From Astrothelium macrocarpum (lineage: Eukaryota; Ascomycota; Dothideomycetes; Trypetheliales; Trypetheliaceae), in contig JAGEMR010000023.1 in NCBI GenBank assembly GCA_021030915.1, positions 248,001-312,000 on the forward strand: a stretch of DNA of 64,000 nucleotides, written 5' to 3'. The position numbers and the translations under genes are program-made. The notes beneath the pieces were generated by a model. It did no database searches. It was not told the origin of the DNA and worked only from the letters and a program-made list of their open reading frames with translations. Below, in pieces: positions 19,439 through 31,877 of this stretch (within the stretch, counting starts at the first letter, position 1; every line of letters begins with the position of its first letter).

Positions 19439-20579
19439 ATGACGACCACGGTATCGGCAACTCGTCCTCCCAAACCTCCCAAGCTACCATGGTCCAGTTT
19501 CTTGACGCAGATGTGGCCGCCTAAACCTACATTCACCGAGGAGGATGTACCAGATTTGAGCGGCAAGGTACACGTATCTTCAATTAAAAAACCACTAAAA
19601 TTGACTTTGTATCCGTCTAGGTCTACATTGTTACTGGCTCTAATACGGGAGTTGGCAAGGAAGTGGCCCAGATTCTGTTTTCCAAGAACGCCAAGGTTTA
19701 CATTGCAGCTCGCTCAGAAGAAAAAGCCAATCGTGCCATTACCGACATCAAGAGCACTTGGCCGACATCAAAGGGCTCACTGATCTTCCTCCACCTGGAC
19801 CTTGCCGACTTGTCGACGATCAAGTCAACCGTTGAGAAGTTCACTTCTCAAGAGAGCAAACTCCATGTGCTCTTCAACAACGCTGCTGTCCAAGCACTGG
19901 GCAATGATGGATCGATTAAGACTGCTCAAGGTCACGAAATGCACCTGGGAGTTAATGTCCTCGGCGTCTTTCTCTTCACCAAACTCCTGACACCTGTGCT
20001 CGTGTCTACAGCCAAGACCGAGCCACGCAATACCGTGCGTGTAGTCTGGGTCTCATCATTAGGGACGGAGGTCGTCGGCGAAAAATCATACGGCTTGTCT
20101 CTTGATTATCTCAATTACTGGCCCTCACTTTCACCGCTGGAGAGATATGGTGTCAGCAAGGCCGGTAACTGGCTTCACGGTTCCGAGTTTGCCAAACGTC
20201 ATCAGGCCGACGGCGTAGTCAGTATCCCATGCAATCCGGGCCATCTTCGTTCCGATCTGTATCGTGAAGGGGGAACACTGTTCAAAGCTATCCTCAACAT
20301 GCTTGTACTGTATCCGCCAATCAATGGTGCTTATACTGAAGTGTTTGCTGGTCTGTCGTCCTCGATTACAATGGAAGAGACCGGAAAATGGGGTGAGCTT
20401 CCCTCAATCTTGTTCTAAGGAAAATACTCATTATTCGAACTTTAGTTGTGCCTTGGGGCCGATTCTACCCTATCCGCGAGGACTTGCAAGACGCAACTAA
20501 ACCGGAAAGCGAAGGCGGCAATGGCTATGCGAAAAAGTTCTGGGATTGGAGTGAGGACCAGGTTCGGGAATATCTATAA
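19439..20579 (+). CDS. Short-chain dehydrogenase/reductase (SDR)
   Basis: NAD(P)-dependent oxidoreductase of the WWOX/retinol-dehydrogenase-like fungal SDR group; substrate unknown. Exons are 19439-19567, 19621-20392 and 20446-20579, giving 344 residues. The first intron (53 nt) ends exactly where the Rossmann strand VYIVTGSNTGVG begins, showing the coenzyme Gly-rich motif TGxxxGxG (about 47-54). Further signatures are HLDLAD, NNAAV, the active-site Ser in WVSS and the catalytic pair in YGVSK. The last exon encodes WGRFYPIREDL...WSEDQVREYL, a common C-terminus in this group. An N-terminal Pro-rich segment precedes the fold. The next gene, MTM1, is convergent. Confidence 0.88.
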
Positions 20580-21110
20580 TCGTCTGGGACTGGAGTCGAG
20601 GTGGCATATTTTCCCTGGCTCTCTGTACTAACATCAAACAATAGACTCTACTCACCCAGTTGATCCACTTATATAAGATTGTTGCACAGCCCAAATTGTC
20701 CCCGCTCATGCTTCTTCTAAAGACCCTCCACCACAATATCCATTCCCAGGCTCTCTATAGTCAGTATTCTGTATACTCCAGACGAGTTCTCTTCGACACG
20801 CACTCAGATGTTGAAAGCCCTCTAATCTGGAACTTTTCAGGTGTCTTATGTTTCATTCTTCGTCTTTTTAATTTTCCTTTTCTCTCGCCTCAAGATTGCT
20901 CCCGCAAGAGCCGTTTTTGTTGCTTGGATATTGTCCAGAACAGCCGCCTTATGAGAGATCACTCAGATTCTTTTTGTAGGGAATGGTACATAAAACCTTG
21001 ATTGGGGTATGACTGTAGTCTACAGAAGTCAGCACCAAACTCCAACAACTTGTTATGCCTGGGTTGAACCCGTAGTAATACAAATTGCTCCGCGCCTTGA
21101 ACCGTGTCCT
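20580..21110. other. Convergent intergenic region, no gene seen
   Basis: 531 bp between the SDR stop and the MTM1 stop; presumably the two 3' UTRs. It contains pyrimidine-rich text near 20840-20900 and no coherent frame. Confidence 0.4.
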
Positions 21111-22509
21111 TTATGCGGCTTTGTTTTCCGTCTTTTCATTCATTGTCCCCGCCATCTTCTTCCCAATCTCATAACTACTAATCATGATTGCGCATGCTGG
21201 CGCCACCTTTAGACAGCGTGCTCCCCATCCTTTAAACAGTCCATTTACTCCCTCAGTCTTGAATATGTGCCATAAAAACTGCGGCATCGATCTCTGCTCA
21301 GGGGGCAGCAGTCCATTGGCAAGTCTTGTGGGCTGTCTGGACGAATATCTAACCACCTGCTGTCTCGTCTTCCCAACGTCAAACGGCGTCGTTACAAATG
21401 CAGCAACGGCGCCCGCTCCCGCCCCCGCAATGAACGAATCCAAAAGAATAGTCGAATGCGACTGCTGAGAGAGACTCTGCCTCCGGTTCGACGACAGCAA
21501 TTCGCCTTCTACAGCACCCGGGACTCCGTTCGCCTTCTCTCGCGCCTCGGCGAGCGAGCTCCTACCCATCTCATACCCCCACCAATATAATCCCGAAAAC
21601 GGGACATCCCGCCACAGTGTCAAACTCAGCCCCCTCCAAAGACTCCGATACCCCTCCGTCCCCACCATCTCCCCCAGTCCCCTCAACGTCTGACTCATGA
21701 CCCCACTCCCCGCACCCTCCAGATGCTGCATCCGCGTCCGCAGCATCTCGATCGGCGACACGAACAGCGCAGCCACGACGCGCGCGACGCTGCCGGCTGC
21801 CAAGGGCGCGTAGGCGTCGCTGACTCGGTCCCGCAGCGGCGACAGCTCCGATGTTCGAAGCCAGTCGTAGCCTGCAAAGTAGATGACGTTGCCCGGGACG
21901 GCCATCATCAGTGTCGGCGAGAGGCCCCGCCACAAGGTCAGCGGGCCCTCATTGCGCGCGATTTTGCGGAGGCCGTCGAGAGTGGAGTTGTAGGTGCGGC
22001 GGCGGGCTTCTTCGGCGACGCAGTCGGGGGCGGAGGGGGTGTTGAGGCTGCTGAATTTGGGAGGGGGTATGGCGGTGGTGCTGTTGGCGAGGCATAGGTG
22101 GGAGTTGTTATGGAGCCAGAAGACTTCTTCGCGGCAGCAGGCGGTGGTGCCGAGGTTGGAGGGAAGGTTTTTGAAGGTAGATGTGTAGGTTGTGTAGGGC
22201 GAGGAGTGAAGAGAGGAGGATGGAGTTGATTGGGATTGTAATCGGACACGGACGACATCGAGGGGGGTGACTATGGGAGTCATTAGCTATCGAATTTTAG
22301 GGACATCTTGGGCTTTGCGCCGTACCAAGAAGAGAGGTGAATATGCTGCCTGTCACAGCAGACAACATCTTTTGAGTTAAGGAGACGTCGATGTCGCCAT
22401 TTCTTTGGTCCATCGACCGCGTATCCTCTGATATTCTATCGTGGCGTTGGCCATCTGGAGAATTGGGAAAGGATGAACTTGAGCGTTCATTGGCAGAGAG
22501 AGACGCCAT
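21111..22509 (-). CDS. MTM1: Mitochondrial carrier MTM1/SLC25A39-40 family
   Basis: Inner-membrane carrier of the Mtm1/SLC25A39-40 family, linked to manganese/iron handling and glutathione import into mitochondria. Exons are 22509-22326 and 22270-21111, giving 447 residues. The intron 22325-22271 interrupts the first carrier repeat, and the join restores LLVTPLDVVRVRLQ. Three Px[D/E]xx[K/R]x[K/R] signatures are visible: TPLDVVRVR (about 64), SPIEMLRTR (about 235) and TPFDVGKTR (about 360). The usual [FY]xG[FLW]xxxxxR partners are also present (TLWRGLSPTL, SLWRGLSLTL, GLFKGWGARC). The extended loop after repeat 1 (residues about 75-145) with conserved Cys is characteristic of this family. The gene contains a C-to-G skew island with its switch near 21800-21900. 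Confidence 0.93.
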
Positions 22510-22740
22510 GACGGCGCTCACTACTGCTGGAAAACGTTTTGGCAAGTTTTTGATAATGTCAATTTGCTTCCAGGCAGAATTGTTGAGCTAAAGTGAAAAT
22601 GAGTCAAGATTAGGGTCGATGCAAAAATGTCGGAATGTTTACATCATCGCCGCTTTGTCCGACTCTAATCTCCGTCATTGCTACCATTCAAAGTACCTCC
22701 CTTACCTTGTGTACCTATTCATCCCTACCTCTTTCTCCCA

Positions 22741-24397
22741 ATGGATCCAACCGAGGCCGAGCTTGAATCTTTCCGCCAGAAGTGGAAAGAAGAGGTTTCT
22801 CGAAAAAGGCGAAGCCATGTGAACTCTTCGTCTGCTGCTGCAGTGGAGAAAACGCAAGAAAGCCATCTTGGCATAAGACAAAAACGAGCACCCCCGACCG
22901 GGCCTTCAGCCTCTGCCTCAAGAGCTCAGAACCCGGATGGATCTGAGGAAATAGAATCTAGAACATATCACGACTTAACCAACAAAGAAGACAACCAAAG
23001 ACTTAACGGTGATCGATCGCAATTAGAAGATGCACGTAGAGAGCCAAAATCAGCGCTGGAGCATTATGAGCGGGCAGTTGAAAGAGAAAGTCAAGGGAGC
23101 CTTGGAGATAGCGTTAGTCTGTATAGGAGGGCCTTCAAGGTATGCTCCTGTACATTCTCCAAATCAATGAAGCTGAAACAAGTTCAAGTTGGACTCTTCA
23201 GTTCATGAAAAGTACAAGAGTAAACACTTCCCGCCATCGTCGTTTGTGCCAAGACAGCCAACCAATCCTAACCCCTCCAATGCTCCTGTTACTGTTCCAA
23301 ATACCGCCCATCACTCCCTACATGGTCTGTCTCCAACCCTAAATGACGTGGTCAATGAATTTGCCCAGTTGTCAATTCCTGCGGCCGATCCCCCAACTGA
23401 TGCCTCGCCACCACCTCCTTGTCCAATTGCAAGTTTACCTGGCGAAGTTCTCTCTGATATTTTCCTTCATACCGCAATCACAGATCTTGCTAGTTTTGCT
23501 CGACTGGCCCGGGTCTGTAAACGCTTTGCTTATCTTGCCGTGACTGAAGAGCGCACCTGGAAACGGATAGCAACTGGCCCTGAAATTGGATTCGGAGCTA
23601 TGCATTTCCGCTTCGCCTGCGATCTGTATGGAAATACTCTGAGATACCATATGGATGCAGATGATGATATTAGTTGGAAGCTGAAATCCCTGCTCGACAT
23701 TGATGAGGATGACATGCGGCCTTCTCCAATTCTGCAACCCTCGCCACTGTATACCTCAAGCTTGTTGCAAAATAGTTATGGGAACTCTTGGCGACAAATG
23801 GTTCGCTCTCGTCCACGGATACGGTTTAATGGCTGTTACATTTCTACAGTAAACTACACTCGGCCTGGCGCAGCTTCCACAACACAGTTGACTTGGAACT
23901 CGCCGGTGCTAATTGTCACATATTACCGATATTTGAGATTTTACCGTGACGGCACCGTGATCAGTCTCCTTACAACGGCCGAGCCTGGAGATGTCGTACA
24001 CTATCTTACCAAAGAAAACCTTGGCACCCACAGTCAAGCCATTCCAGGTCTTTCAGCGATGAAGGATGCTCTCCGTGGTCGATGGCGCATTTCGGGCCCT
24101 GTCGAACTGCCGAAGACTGCCGTGTCTCCTGACGAACGAGATGATGAGGAAGATTCAGTTCCACCTGTCCCGTCCGATGAGCCTGAGGGCGACCTCCATG
24201 TCGAAACGGAGGGTGTTGTACCTAAATACATGTGGAAAATGCAATTCAGTATTGGACACGCCGGGAGAGGAACAAGGAATAATAAGCTGCAATGGAAGGG
24301 TTTCTGGAGTTACAATAAGCTGACGGATGACTGGGGAGAGTTCGGTTTGAAGAACGATAGGGCGTTCTATTGGAGCCGTGTGAAGAGCTGGACATAG
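22741..24397 (+). CDS. F-box protein of the FBXO9/HRT3/Pof7 type
   Basis: Substrate receptor of an SCF ubiquitin ligase. Exons are 22741-23139 and 23189-24397, giving 535 residues. The intron has a GTATGC donor and its acceptor is TTCAAG, joining AFK to LDSSVHEKYK, as expected for the tetratricopeptide/MIT-like segment (ALEHYERAVERESQGSLGDSVSLYRRAF, about 105-140). The F-box lies at about 213-262 (LPGEVLSDIFLHTAITDLASFARLARVCKRF). The C-terminal half has the FBXO9 signature: RPRIRFNGCYIS (about 345), YYRYLRFYRDGTVISLLTT, LRGRWRISG and a final YNKLTDDWGEFGLKNDRAFYW. The overall domain order matches the family. The substrate cannot be inferred here. Confidence 0.92.
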
Positions 24398-24894
24398 CGA
24401 ATGAGCCTAGGATTTCCGTAGACATAGAGCGTTGACGACAGAGGATATAATGGTGTACGAGTATGGTCATGCCAGGAGTGTATGAGGCATTAAGAATATT
24501 TAATACGATCAAATGCTGACTCCGACTGTTTATGCCAAGCCTTCTCCCAAGCGTCTGATTGTCTCAAAGAAGGCATGAGATGAGTATGCAGTTGGATAGG
24601 ACGTAAACATTTACATAAATAAAAAGTTTCGAATACATATAAACAAACATGAGTAAACTAGAGAATACAAAAATATGCTCAGACAAGACGCAAACACACA
24701 GCAAGAGGACGAAAACACGAAAGTAAAAAGACGTAAACCCATCGGTCGTTGTGCAGAATTAAAAGGAAAGCAGCTCAGTCGGAGAAGAAAATGCTCCGCA
24801 AAACCCAACATCAACCCGACCCTCGCCCCTGCATTTAAGTTTTGTCCCCACCAAGATTCAATATGTGAAATCCTCAGAAGTCTACTCATTTACC
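24398..24894. other. Intergenic region upstream of VPS51
   Basis: 497 bp holding the F-box gene's 3' end and the VPS51 promoter. It is A-rich near 24610-24720. No coherent coding frame was seen. Confidence 0.4.
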
Positions 24895-25782
24895 ATGTCA
24901 ACGCTCCCCTCCCCTCGGCCATCCACAAACCTCTCTTCATCTCGTCGCACCTCCATCGAATCCTCCACCGCGACCTCTCGCTCCGCATCCACAACCCGCC
25001 CACCAGCTCCAGAAGCCCAACGCCGCAACCGCGCCGCACTCCGGGACTACTATGGCTTGAAAGACGCTCAGAAAGAGGCAGAGGGCAAGGTCACATCCTT
25101 GGAAGAGTCCGAGCCCGAGAGCGAACTCGACAAGCCAGGGTTCAACGCCGACGCCCACGTCCAACACGTCCTCGCCCACGCATCCCTCGAAGGTGTTCTC
25201 AAAGCCGAGAGCAACCTTGTCAGCGGTAATCCTCCCTCTTCCCCCCACTTTCCAATCCCCCTCACAATTCCTCCCTCTCCAAATCCTATCTCAACTAACA
25301 TCCTTGATCATCCAGGAATCCGCGGCCTCGACGGCGAGCGCAAAGCCCTCGTCTACGACAACTACTCCAAGCTACTCGCAGCCACCGACACCATCCGACG
25401 CATGCGGACATCGATGGAGCCGCTGGCGCCGACGTCCGCATCGTCGACGCTATCCCCAGCGATTGCGCACATTGCAGAGAGCGCGGCGGAGCTGGCGCGA
25501 AGCTTGGCCGAGCGGACGAAGGGGGTGAGGCGGGAGGCGGCGATGAGTGGCAGAGGTGGGGAGGGAGGAGCGGATGGGAAGGCGAGGGAGAGGGAGACGG
25601 TGCGCTGGGTGTTGGGTGCGCCGGCGAGGATGAGGGAGATGGTGGAGGGGGGGGAGAGGGGGGAGGCGGAGAGGGAGTGGGGTGTTGTGAGAGGGTTGTT
25701 GGAGCGGTGGGAGGGTGTGGATGGAGTGGAGGGGTTGAGGAGGGAATGTGAGGATGTGTTGGGGGAAAAGGGTGGGGGGTGA
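24895..25782 (+). CDS. VPS51: VPS51, GARP/EARP tethering complex subunit
   Basis: Small fungal-type Vps51 that links the GARP complex to SNAREs for endosome-to-Golgi retrograde transport. Exons are 24895-25225 and 25316-25782, giving 265 residues. The 90-nt intron is a multiple of three and stop-free, so the unspliced frame is also open. Splicing joins AESNLVSG to IRGLDGERKALVYDNYSKLLAATDTIRRMR, the family's core block. The N-terminal Ser/Pro-rich part precedes NRAALRDYYGLKD. The C-terminal half is a Glu/Arg/Gly-rich coiled-coil-like region. The codon composition flips from C-rich to G-rich near 25440 (a skew island). Vps51 is normally recognised by the YGL/IRG/LVYxNYxKL elements, all present here. 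Confidence 0.9.
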   Translation: MSTLPSPRPSTNLSSSRRTSIESSTATSRSASTTRPPAPEAQRRNRAALRDYYGLKDAQKEAEGKVTSLEESEPESELDKPGFNADAHVQHVLAHASLEGVLKAESNLVSGNPPSSPHFPIPLTIPPSPNPISTNILDHPGIRGLDGERKALVYDNYSKLLAATDTIRRMRTSMEPLAPTSASSTLSPAIAHIAESAAELARSLAERTKGVRREAAMSGRGGEGGADGKARERETVRWVLGAPARMREMVEGGERGEAEREWGVVRGLLERWEGVDGVEGLRRECEDVLGEKGGG

Positions 25783-26807
25783 ATGTGAATGGTTGAGCGG
25801 TTGGTTGATTGGTGTAATACTGAGGGTATCGTTGCGATTCACGCGTGCGCTATTGGCACAGCAGGATTAGTTGGAATTGGGAAAAGGATGCTGGAAAGGA
25901 AGATGTTCGACACCGAAGTCACCTCTCTCCCCTCACTGTGGCTCGGTCGTCAACGATTCCGTTTGGATTCTATATGCATTAAGGGCAGCACGGCTGGCCA
26001 GGTCTATTCGCGGCCGAACGTCCGGGATCACCTCAAAAGTGACGTTTCTAGCGACACCTCTTGGTGAAGCCCTGTCGGGCCAAGAATTGGTGTCCAAGGT
26101 TTCAGTGAGGAGCAGAACACCTGACCTCCTCCCATATAGCTGAGGTCGTCTTGTTCTGTTCTAAACGCTGACCGTTGGGGCGGATGAATAGCTCGTGAGA
26201 ATACTGACTTCTTACGCCGAGCAGATTTAGAGGTCGGGTGTAGAGCAGCAACTTGAACCCAAGGGAGTCTTCTTCGATGCTATATGATGATTGTGCTCTC
26301 TAATTCTAGACCTATGTGTAGTCCTCAGAGGTTGCCCAGGGTAGGATGGCTATTGATTTTCTTTCAGATTCATGTTTCAGCCTTATCCTTCAACCTTTCC
26401 CTATTTGTCAGTCTTTCCATTGGCTCACATAGCCTCTTAAAGACCGCCGTTATCTTTGCAGCCTGAATCAAGTATTCGGCGCTAAGAGAAACGTTCAAGT
26501 ACAGCGCCTATTTCTGCTCAGCCTCATCACTTTTAAAAATCCTTTCCTGATCTCAAATTAATTGTCCCTTCTTGCCTTCCTTTGAAAGTCAGCTTCATAA
26601 TCACTTTGCTTGATGATATTTCTGGTATTTCCAGTATCCCGAAATCAGTCAGAGACATTCACCGCGACCTGCCCTTCGCACAATTAGATCTTGGCCCTCT
26701 TGTGCTAGGCTCTGCCCTTCTGTTGCGTATTTGTGGATTTGCTTTCTCAGTCTCATTGGATGTCTGAACTTTTTTCACTAATTCCAAACTTCTTCTACTC
26801 AGCAAAG
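25783..26807. other. Intergenic/promoter region of the AAA-HET gene
   Basis: About 1 kb without a coherent gene. The stretch 26360-26800 is pyrimidine-rich with many CTTT and CTTCC tracts, as expected for a fungal promoter and 5' leader. Short frames here lack motifs. Confidence 0.4.
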
Positions 26808-29800
26808 ATGAAATTCTCCAAGGCTCAAGTCAAGCACAAGATCCTTCGAAGCCTGACCAGAACCAGCTCCCCGGCGGGAAGAAAGCCCCTATCGAATCAT
26901 ACAACCAAACTATCCCGCTCGCCTCATGATTCAGATTCCGTGGTACCTGGGTGGTTTCTTAAGCACTGCGTGAAAACCGCACAAGAGTTGAATGAATGTG
27001 AAATTCCTCTTATTGTCCGCGACGATTTATCGTTCAGTAACGATCCTGGGCAGGATACTGATGATTTCAAGACAAAAATCTACGAAGTCAATTCGGTGGT
27101 GTACGAGCCGTTGCTAAATATCCTCTCATTACCGAGAGCTAGTCAGGCACAAGCGGAAAAAGCCGATGTGAAAGCCCCTGGGTATTTTACAAATGATGCG
27201 GTCCATCTTCGATTGCCAGACAAGTATCAGGCGGGAGGTGGTTCTCGATTCCTCACCGCCGTTGTAGAAAACTTTGCAAGATATGCTAAGGCGGACCTCG
27301 TAACGTTTGGACTTGACGATGTGCATGACCTTGTCGAGCACTTCGCCTCGCTCGAACCGCCAAAAGCAGGGGAAGATGCCCACGCATGCAATTCAATGGA
27401 CGAATACTTGGAAGAAATCGAGGACGGTATAGAGAATTATGAAGACGTAGACTTCGAGAATGTAGAGGTATGACCTTATTTGGCATAGATGGTTATGCTG
27501 GCTGACTGATTCATCGCACAGGAGCCTGCATTGTTAAACCACTGTGGAAAGGTACCAGGTATGGTGCCAATATCGAGTTTAAATAAGCCTTGTGGACCAG
27601 ATGGAACACTTATGAGTCACCCATCTGCATTGTTAAACCTCCCATTTCCTGCCTTGTTGTCGTCACCGAACATAAAATGGAAAAGTCATTTGCTTCCAAA
27701 CAAGATGTCTGACAAAGCTCCCCTAATAATCCATTTATCAAACATTTATAGCACACTTGATTTCTATGGGATCGACTTCTTAAAAAACCTTCGTGAGGCT
27801 ATTGTCAGAACTGATGCGGACATTCTTGTCATTTCAACAATGAATCAGGTGTCCAAAACTCGCTATAATCATCCAGATAATTATCCAAACAGAGACTACG
27901 ACTATCTCGGGTGTGTTTATGACCCAGGGGCTCTCTCAAGACGTCGTAACCGAAATTACATGGACCAAAGTCATTTTTCGGAGTCCGAAATTCTCGAAAC
28001 AACTGGCGCAAATTCAAAGATGGAGGCGATCTATATGACATCTATTCACAATTCAGCGCAGCGAAATTTGTTTGACTCTGACAAGAAGCTTGAGGAGTCT
28101 AGGGAGCAAGAAAATATCAGGCTATTGCAGAGATCGATTAGACAAATGTCCGTAGAGCTTCGGAACTTACCTTTTTCGCAGCCGTTCGCCGACTGGAGTT
28201 TTCTGAATGGCACCTTGACCCAAAAAGTGCTTGAGAATCGAAAGTTTCGTGAGAAGGAAGTAAAGGATCTGGTCTCACCTCTGCGCCGAGACTTGGAGGA
28301 GGAACACATCAAAGAGGCCATTCTTCAGATTGGTCGCAGGGAAAGGGCCCTGAATGGTTGGTGCGAGAGCTTTAAGAATGATGTCGAAGTGTCTAAGTGG
28401 TCAGGTTTTCCTGCTCAAACACAGAGCAAGATTACGCAAATTGAAAAAGATTATGGAATGGAATGGGAAAGGCGCTTGCTCGACTGTTTGATCAATCCGC
28501 AAGATGTGGAAGAAGGGTGGTCTCAGATCGCACTGGAAATAGATGTCAAAGAAGCCATTATCCAGCTCATTCACCAGCCGTCCAGTTCAGATGCGCAAGC
28601 CTACGGAATCTTGAAGCATGGTCGTGTAGGAGGGGCACTTCTTTACGGCCCGCCAGGAACGGGAAAGACACATCTTGCTCGCGTGCTGGCACGAGAATCT
28701 AATTCGATCATGATATGTGTTTCGGCAGCAGATCTCCAAAACAAGTATGTTGGACAGACTGAGAAAGCGATTAAGGGCCTCTTCAGCCTCGGACGGATAC
28801 TATCTCCCTGCACCATCTTCATCGATGAAGCCGATGCACTTTTTCGGTCTCGAAAGTCTGATGACAAAAATTGGGAACGAAGCCAATTAAACCAGCTTCT
28901 GTGCGAAATGGATGGTTTAAAGAAGTCCAAGAGCCCACCATTTGTACTTCTTGCTAGCAATTTCCCGCGCGAATTGGACTACGCTGTACTTCGCCGTGTC
29001 CCAAGCCGCATCTACGTAGGACTGCCATCTCCTAATATCCGGCAACGGATTTTCCGGATTTATTTGGCGGATGAGATGGTCCACTCTGACGTTGACATTC
29101 ATCATCTTGTTGAGAAGTCACGGGGCTATTCAGGCTCAGATATCTTGACAGTATGCGTTCAGACCGCCCTTATTTGCGATACAGTTGTCGGTGATCACGA
29201 TGCAAGAAGACTCTTGAAACGATGTCATTTCGAGAAGGCGTTCTTGAGAAGTCCGCCTACTGTGTCGAAAAGAGCGTTGACTGAGATCAAGACATTTGCG
29301 AAAGAATTTGATCCTGCAGCCTTGGTTCGTATGGATCAAGAAAGGGAACCGGACCAGGCGAAGCACACAATTCAAGCGGAGAAATCGGACCAGAAGAAAC
29401 AAAGGAGCCAATTCGAGGGGACGAGGTCGGAGGAGAAAGCTTTCCACATGCCTAGTAGGACGTTCTGTTTGAGATGTGAAGAACGCAAAAATACGCGAGG
29501 CAGGGATTATCAGCCTCGAAAGCAGGAAACAGAAACATCTTGTGGGTTGGATGGATCAAATTTAGGTCCAAGGCATCTGGAAACAACACCAACAGAATGT
29601 GGGCAGCCAGCGACTGCTGAGGATAGAGCGGCATCAATTGACTGCCAGGTGGATGAATCTGGATCGGGTGTGGTGGATGAACAGTACCAATACACTCCTT
29701 TGAAACCGGGTGGCAAGGAAATCCGGGTACTTTCCATCCAACCAAAAAGCAGCTCTGAAGATGTCGAAGCAGATATTTTACAATGTACCTTGACGACGGT

Positions 29801-31877
29801 AGACTTGGAGGATTGGACTGCTGTTTACCGCGAAATGCTCTCTCGATCCAAGGCTGAAGGACTTCCCACAACGCCGAAGTATCGTCTTGCACAATGGCAT
29901 TATATGAGTGCCTTTCGTAAAGGAGTTCGGGATTCGAAATTTTCTAGGGCAACCGATTTCCATGAACATCGTTTTGGTGACTTTTGGATGAGGTTACGTG
30001 AGAATAACGATCTTCCATTTGAGGGCGTTGAGGAGATCGACGAACGGTTCAATTGGGGAGACTACATTGCCCTGAGTTATGTGTGGGGAGATCCAGAGGA
30101 CAGGCGCGAGATCCTACTTGACGGCCATCGTTTTCCAATCACAACGAATCTATACCAAGCGCTTCTCCACCTCCGCGACTCTTTTGAAGTTCGTCAGATG
30201 AAACTTCGCATCTGGGCAGATACAATTTGCATTAATCAGGATGATCTAGCCGAGAGAGCGACAGAAGTAGGAAAGATGGGTATCATCTATTCCGAATGCT
30301 TGGCAGTGAGAGCGTGGCTTGGACAACCCTCTCCGGAAGTTGCCCTTGAATTTCCAGTAGCAAGGGAGCTCCTGGACTCAATCAGTAATGCGAAAGCGCA
30401 GGATTCCGTGCAGAATTTGGCGCAGGTTTTTGAGCAGAATCTGAATTGGGAATCAATTACAGATATGGGACAGACCTATTCTGTTGGGATGGTTATATTC
30501 GGGTTGTTTTCTACGCCATACTGGGAACGTTTGTGGATTGCGCAGGAGGTTGCGCTCGCACCGTCTTTACTATTTTGCTATGGCAATGAAGCCTTCACTC
30601 AACTAGAGCTCGCGAAGCTTGGCCATCTCGGAAACAGCGGCATTCGTGCAGACAAATTCCCGAGTCTCTTTGAATCCAATCTTTTTAAGGTTGAAGCACT
30701 AGTGTTAAATATGTCGCGTGCTTTCTACCGGTTAATGCGCCTACGGCCCCCCAATGACGACAAATTTTTAGACAAACCGGAATTGCACAGTGCCGACTTG
30801 GTGCGCCTCGCTCAGAGCAGCAAAGCGATGGATCAGCGAGATAAGGTTTTTGGCCTTCTTGGTCTGCTTCCCGAGTCCATTTCTGCGCGAATTCATCCAA
30901 ATTACAGCCCTTCCTTCAGTGTTCAAGAAGCCTTTACGACTTTCTCGAGGGCGTGTTTCGAGGCACAAGGAAATTTGTGCTTCTTGACTCGGGTTACCAA
31001 GAGACCTTCATTTATACCAAATCTTCCCTCCTGGGCCTTCGATCTCGAAGCAGAGCAGGACATTACTGATGCGACCATGACGCACGCGCGTCACAGGATT
31101 CATGGAGCAAATTTAGATTTGTCGGTTTGTGAGCTCTCCTTTTCTGACAATAACCGTCTGTTATTTTGCGAAGGCGTTGTTGTGGATGCTGTAACTTGTC
31201 TAGGAGCTGTACGAATTTGGAGTCCAGAGCTGCAAGTGGGTCTTTCTTCTGAGTTCCAAATGGAAAGTGATGGAAGTTCAGCGCCAGCGGTAGATCGTGA
31301 CTGGAAATTGATACTCGCTCGGGTCCTCGTTCAGGATAGTCACTTTGAATTTTCAGAGTGTCCTTCGGTGTTGGATATTCCGTGGATAGAGGAAGACGAG
31401 GTTGACTGTGAAGTCGTTGCCACAGACATTGCGTATTACAATGTCTCCGAAGAAAACAGATACTGGCCAAAATTCTACAAGATAACTCCGCTTGAAGGAG
31501 TATTTCGTCGGTTCTTAAATGGCAACGATGAGTTTAAAATCGGGGGAAAGCCGCTCAAAGGTTATTTCACATCGACAGATACGATTTGTCCTGATCCGGC
31601 CGAGTTCATGGAACTTGCGCATGATCTCATGGGAGCAACCGTGGGAAATCGACTGTTCACATCACAAGATGGATTGCTCGGGACAGTACCACAATATACT
31701 AGACTTGGAGATAAGATTGCGGTTCTCTCGGCTTGCGATATGCCGGTGGTTCTTCGACCGAATGGAAAGCACTACGAGGTCGTCGGGTCCTGTTTCGTTG
31801 AAGGGCTCATGAATGGGGAGGCTGCAAGACGTATCAAGCAAGGACAGCTCCAGATTGAAAATTTTAGTCTCTGTTAG
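26808..31877 (+). CDS. AAA+ ATPase (Msp1-like) - HET domain fusion protein
   Basis: Large two-module protein of 1671 residues with exons 26808-27467 and 27522-31877. The 54-nt intron (GTATGA...CACAG) joins FENVE to EPALL in phase 0. N-terminal region: about residues 120-200 carry AVHLRLP and SRFLTAVVENFARYAKADLVTFGLDDV, a prefix I associate with fungal Msp1-like ATPases. The AAA core is at about 555-770, with Walker A GPPGTGKT (about 596-603), pore loop NKYVGQ, Walker B TIFIDEADALF, sensor-1 LLASN and arginine fingers in VLRRVPSR, so it looks ATP-hydrolysis competent. A charged linker follows. From about residue 940 a complete HET protein begins at its usual N-terminus (YQYTPLKPGGKEIRVLSI). 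HET motifs: ALSYVWGD (about 1068), RIWADTICINQ and YWERLWIAQEV (about 1225). The C-terminal half ends with GD...VLRPNGKHYEVVGSCFVEGLMNGE, standard for HET proteins. The role is inferred as self/non-self or stress-triggered cell death; the trigger is unknown. Confidence 0.9.

Noticed and set aside
28650..29100. Classifying the AAA module as a NACHT/NB-ARC STAND domain
   Set aside because: The pore loop (KYVG), the IDEADALF Walker B and the paired arginine fingers are those of classic meiotic-clade AAA+ ATPases, not STAND NTPases.
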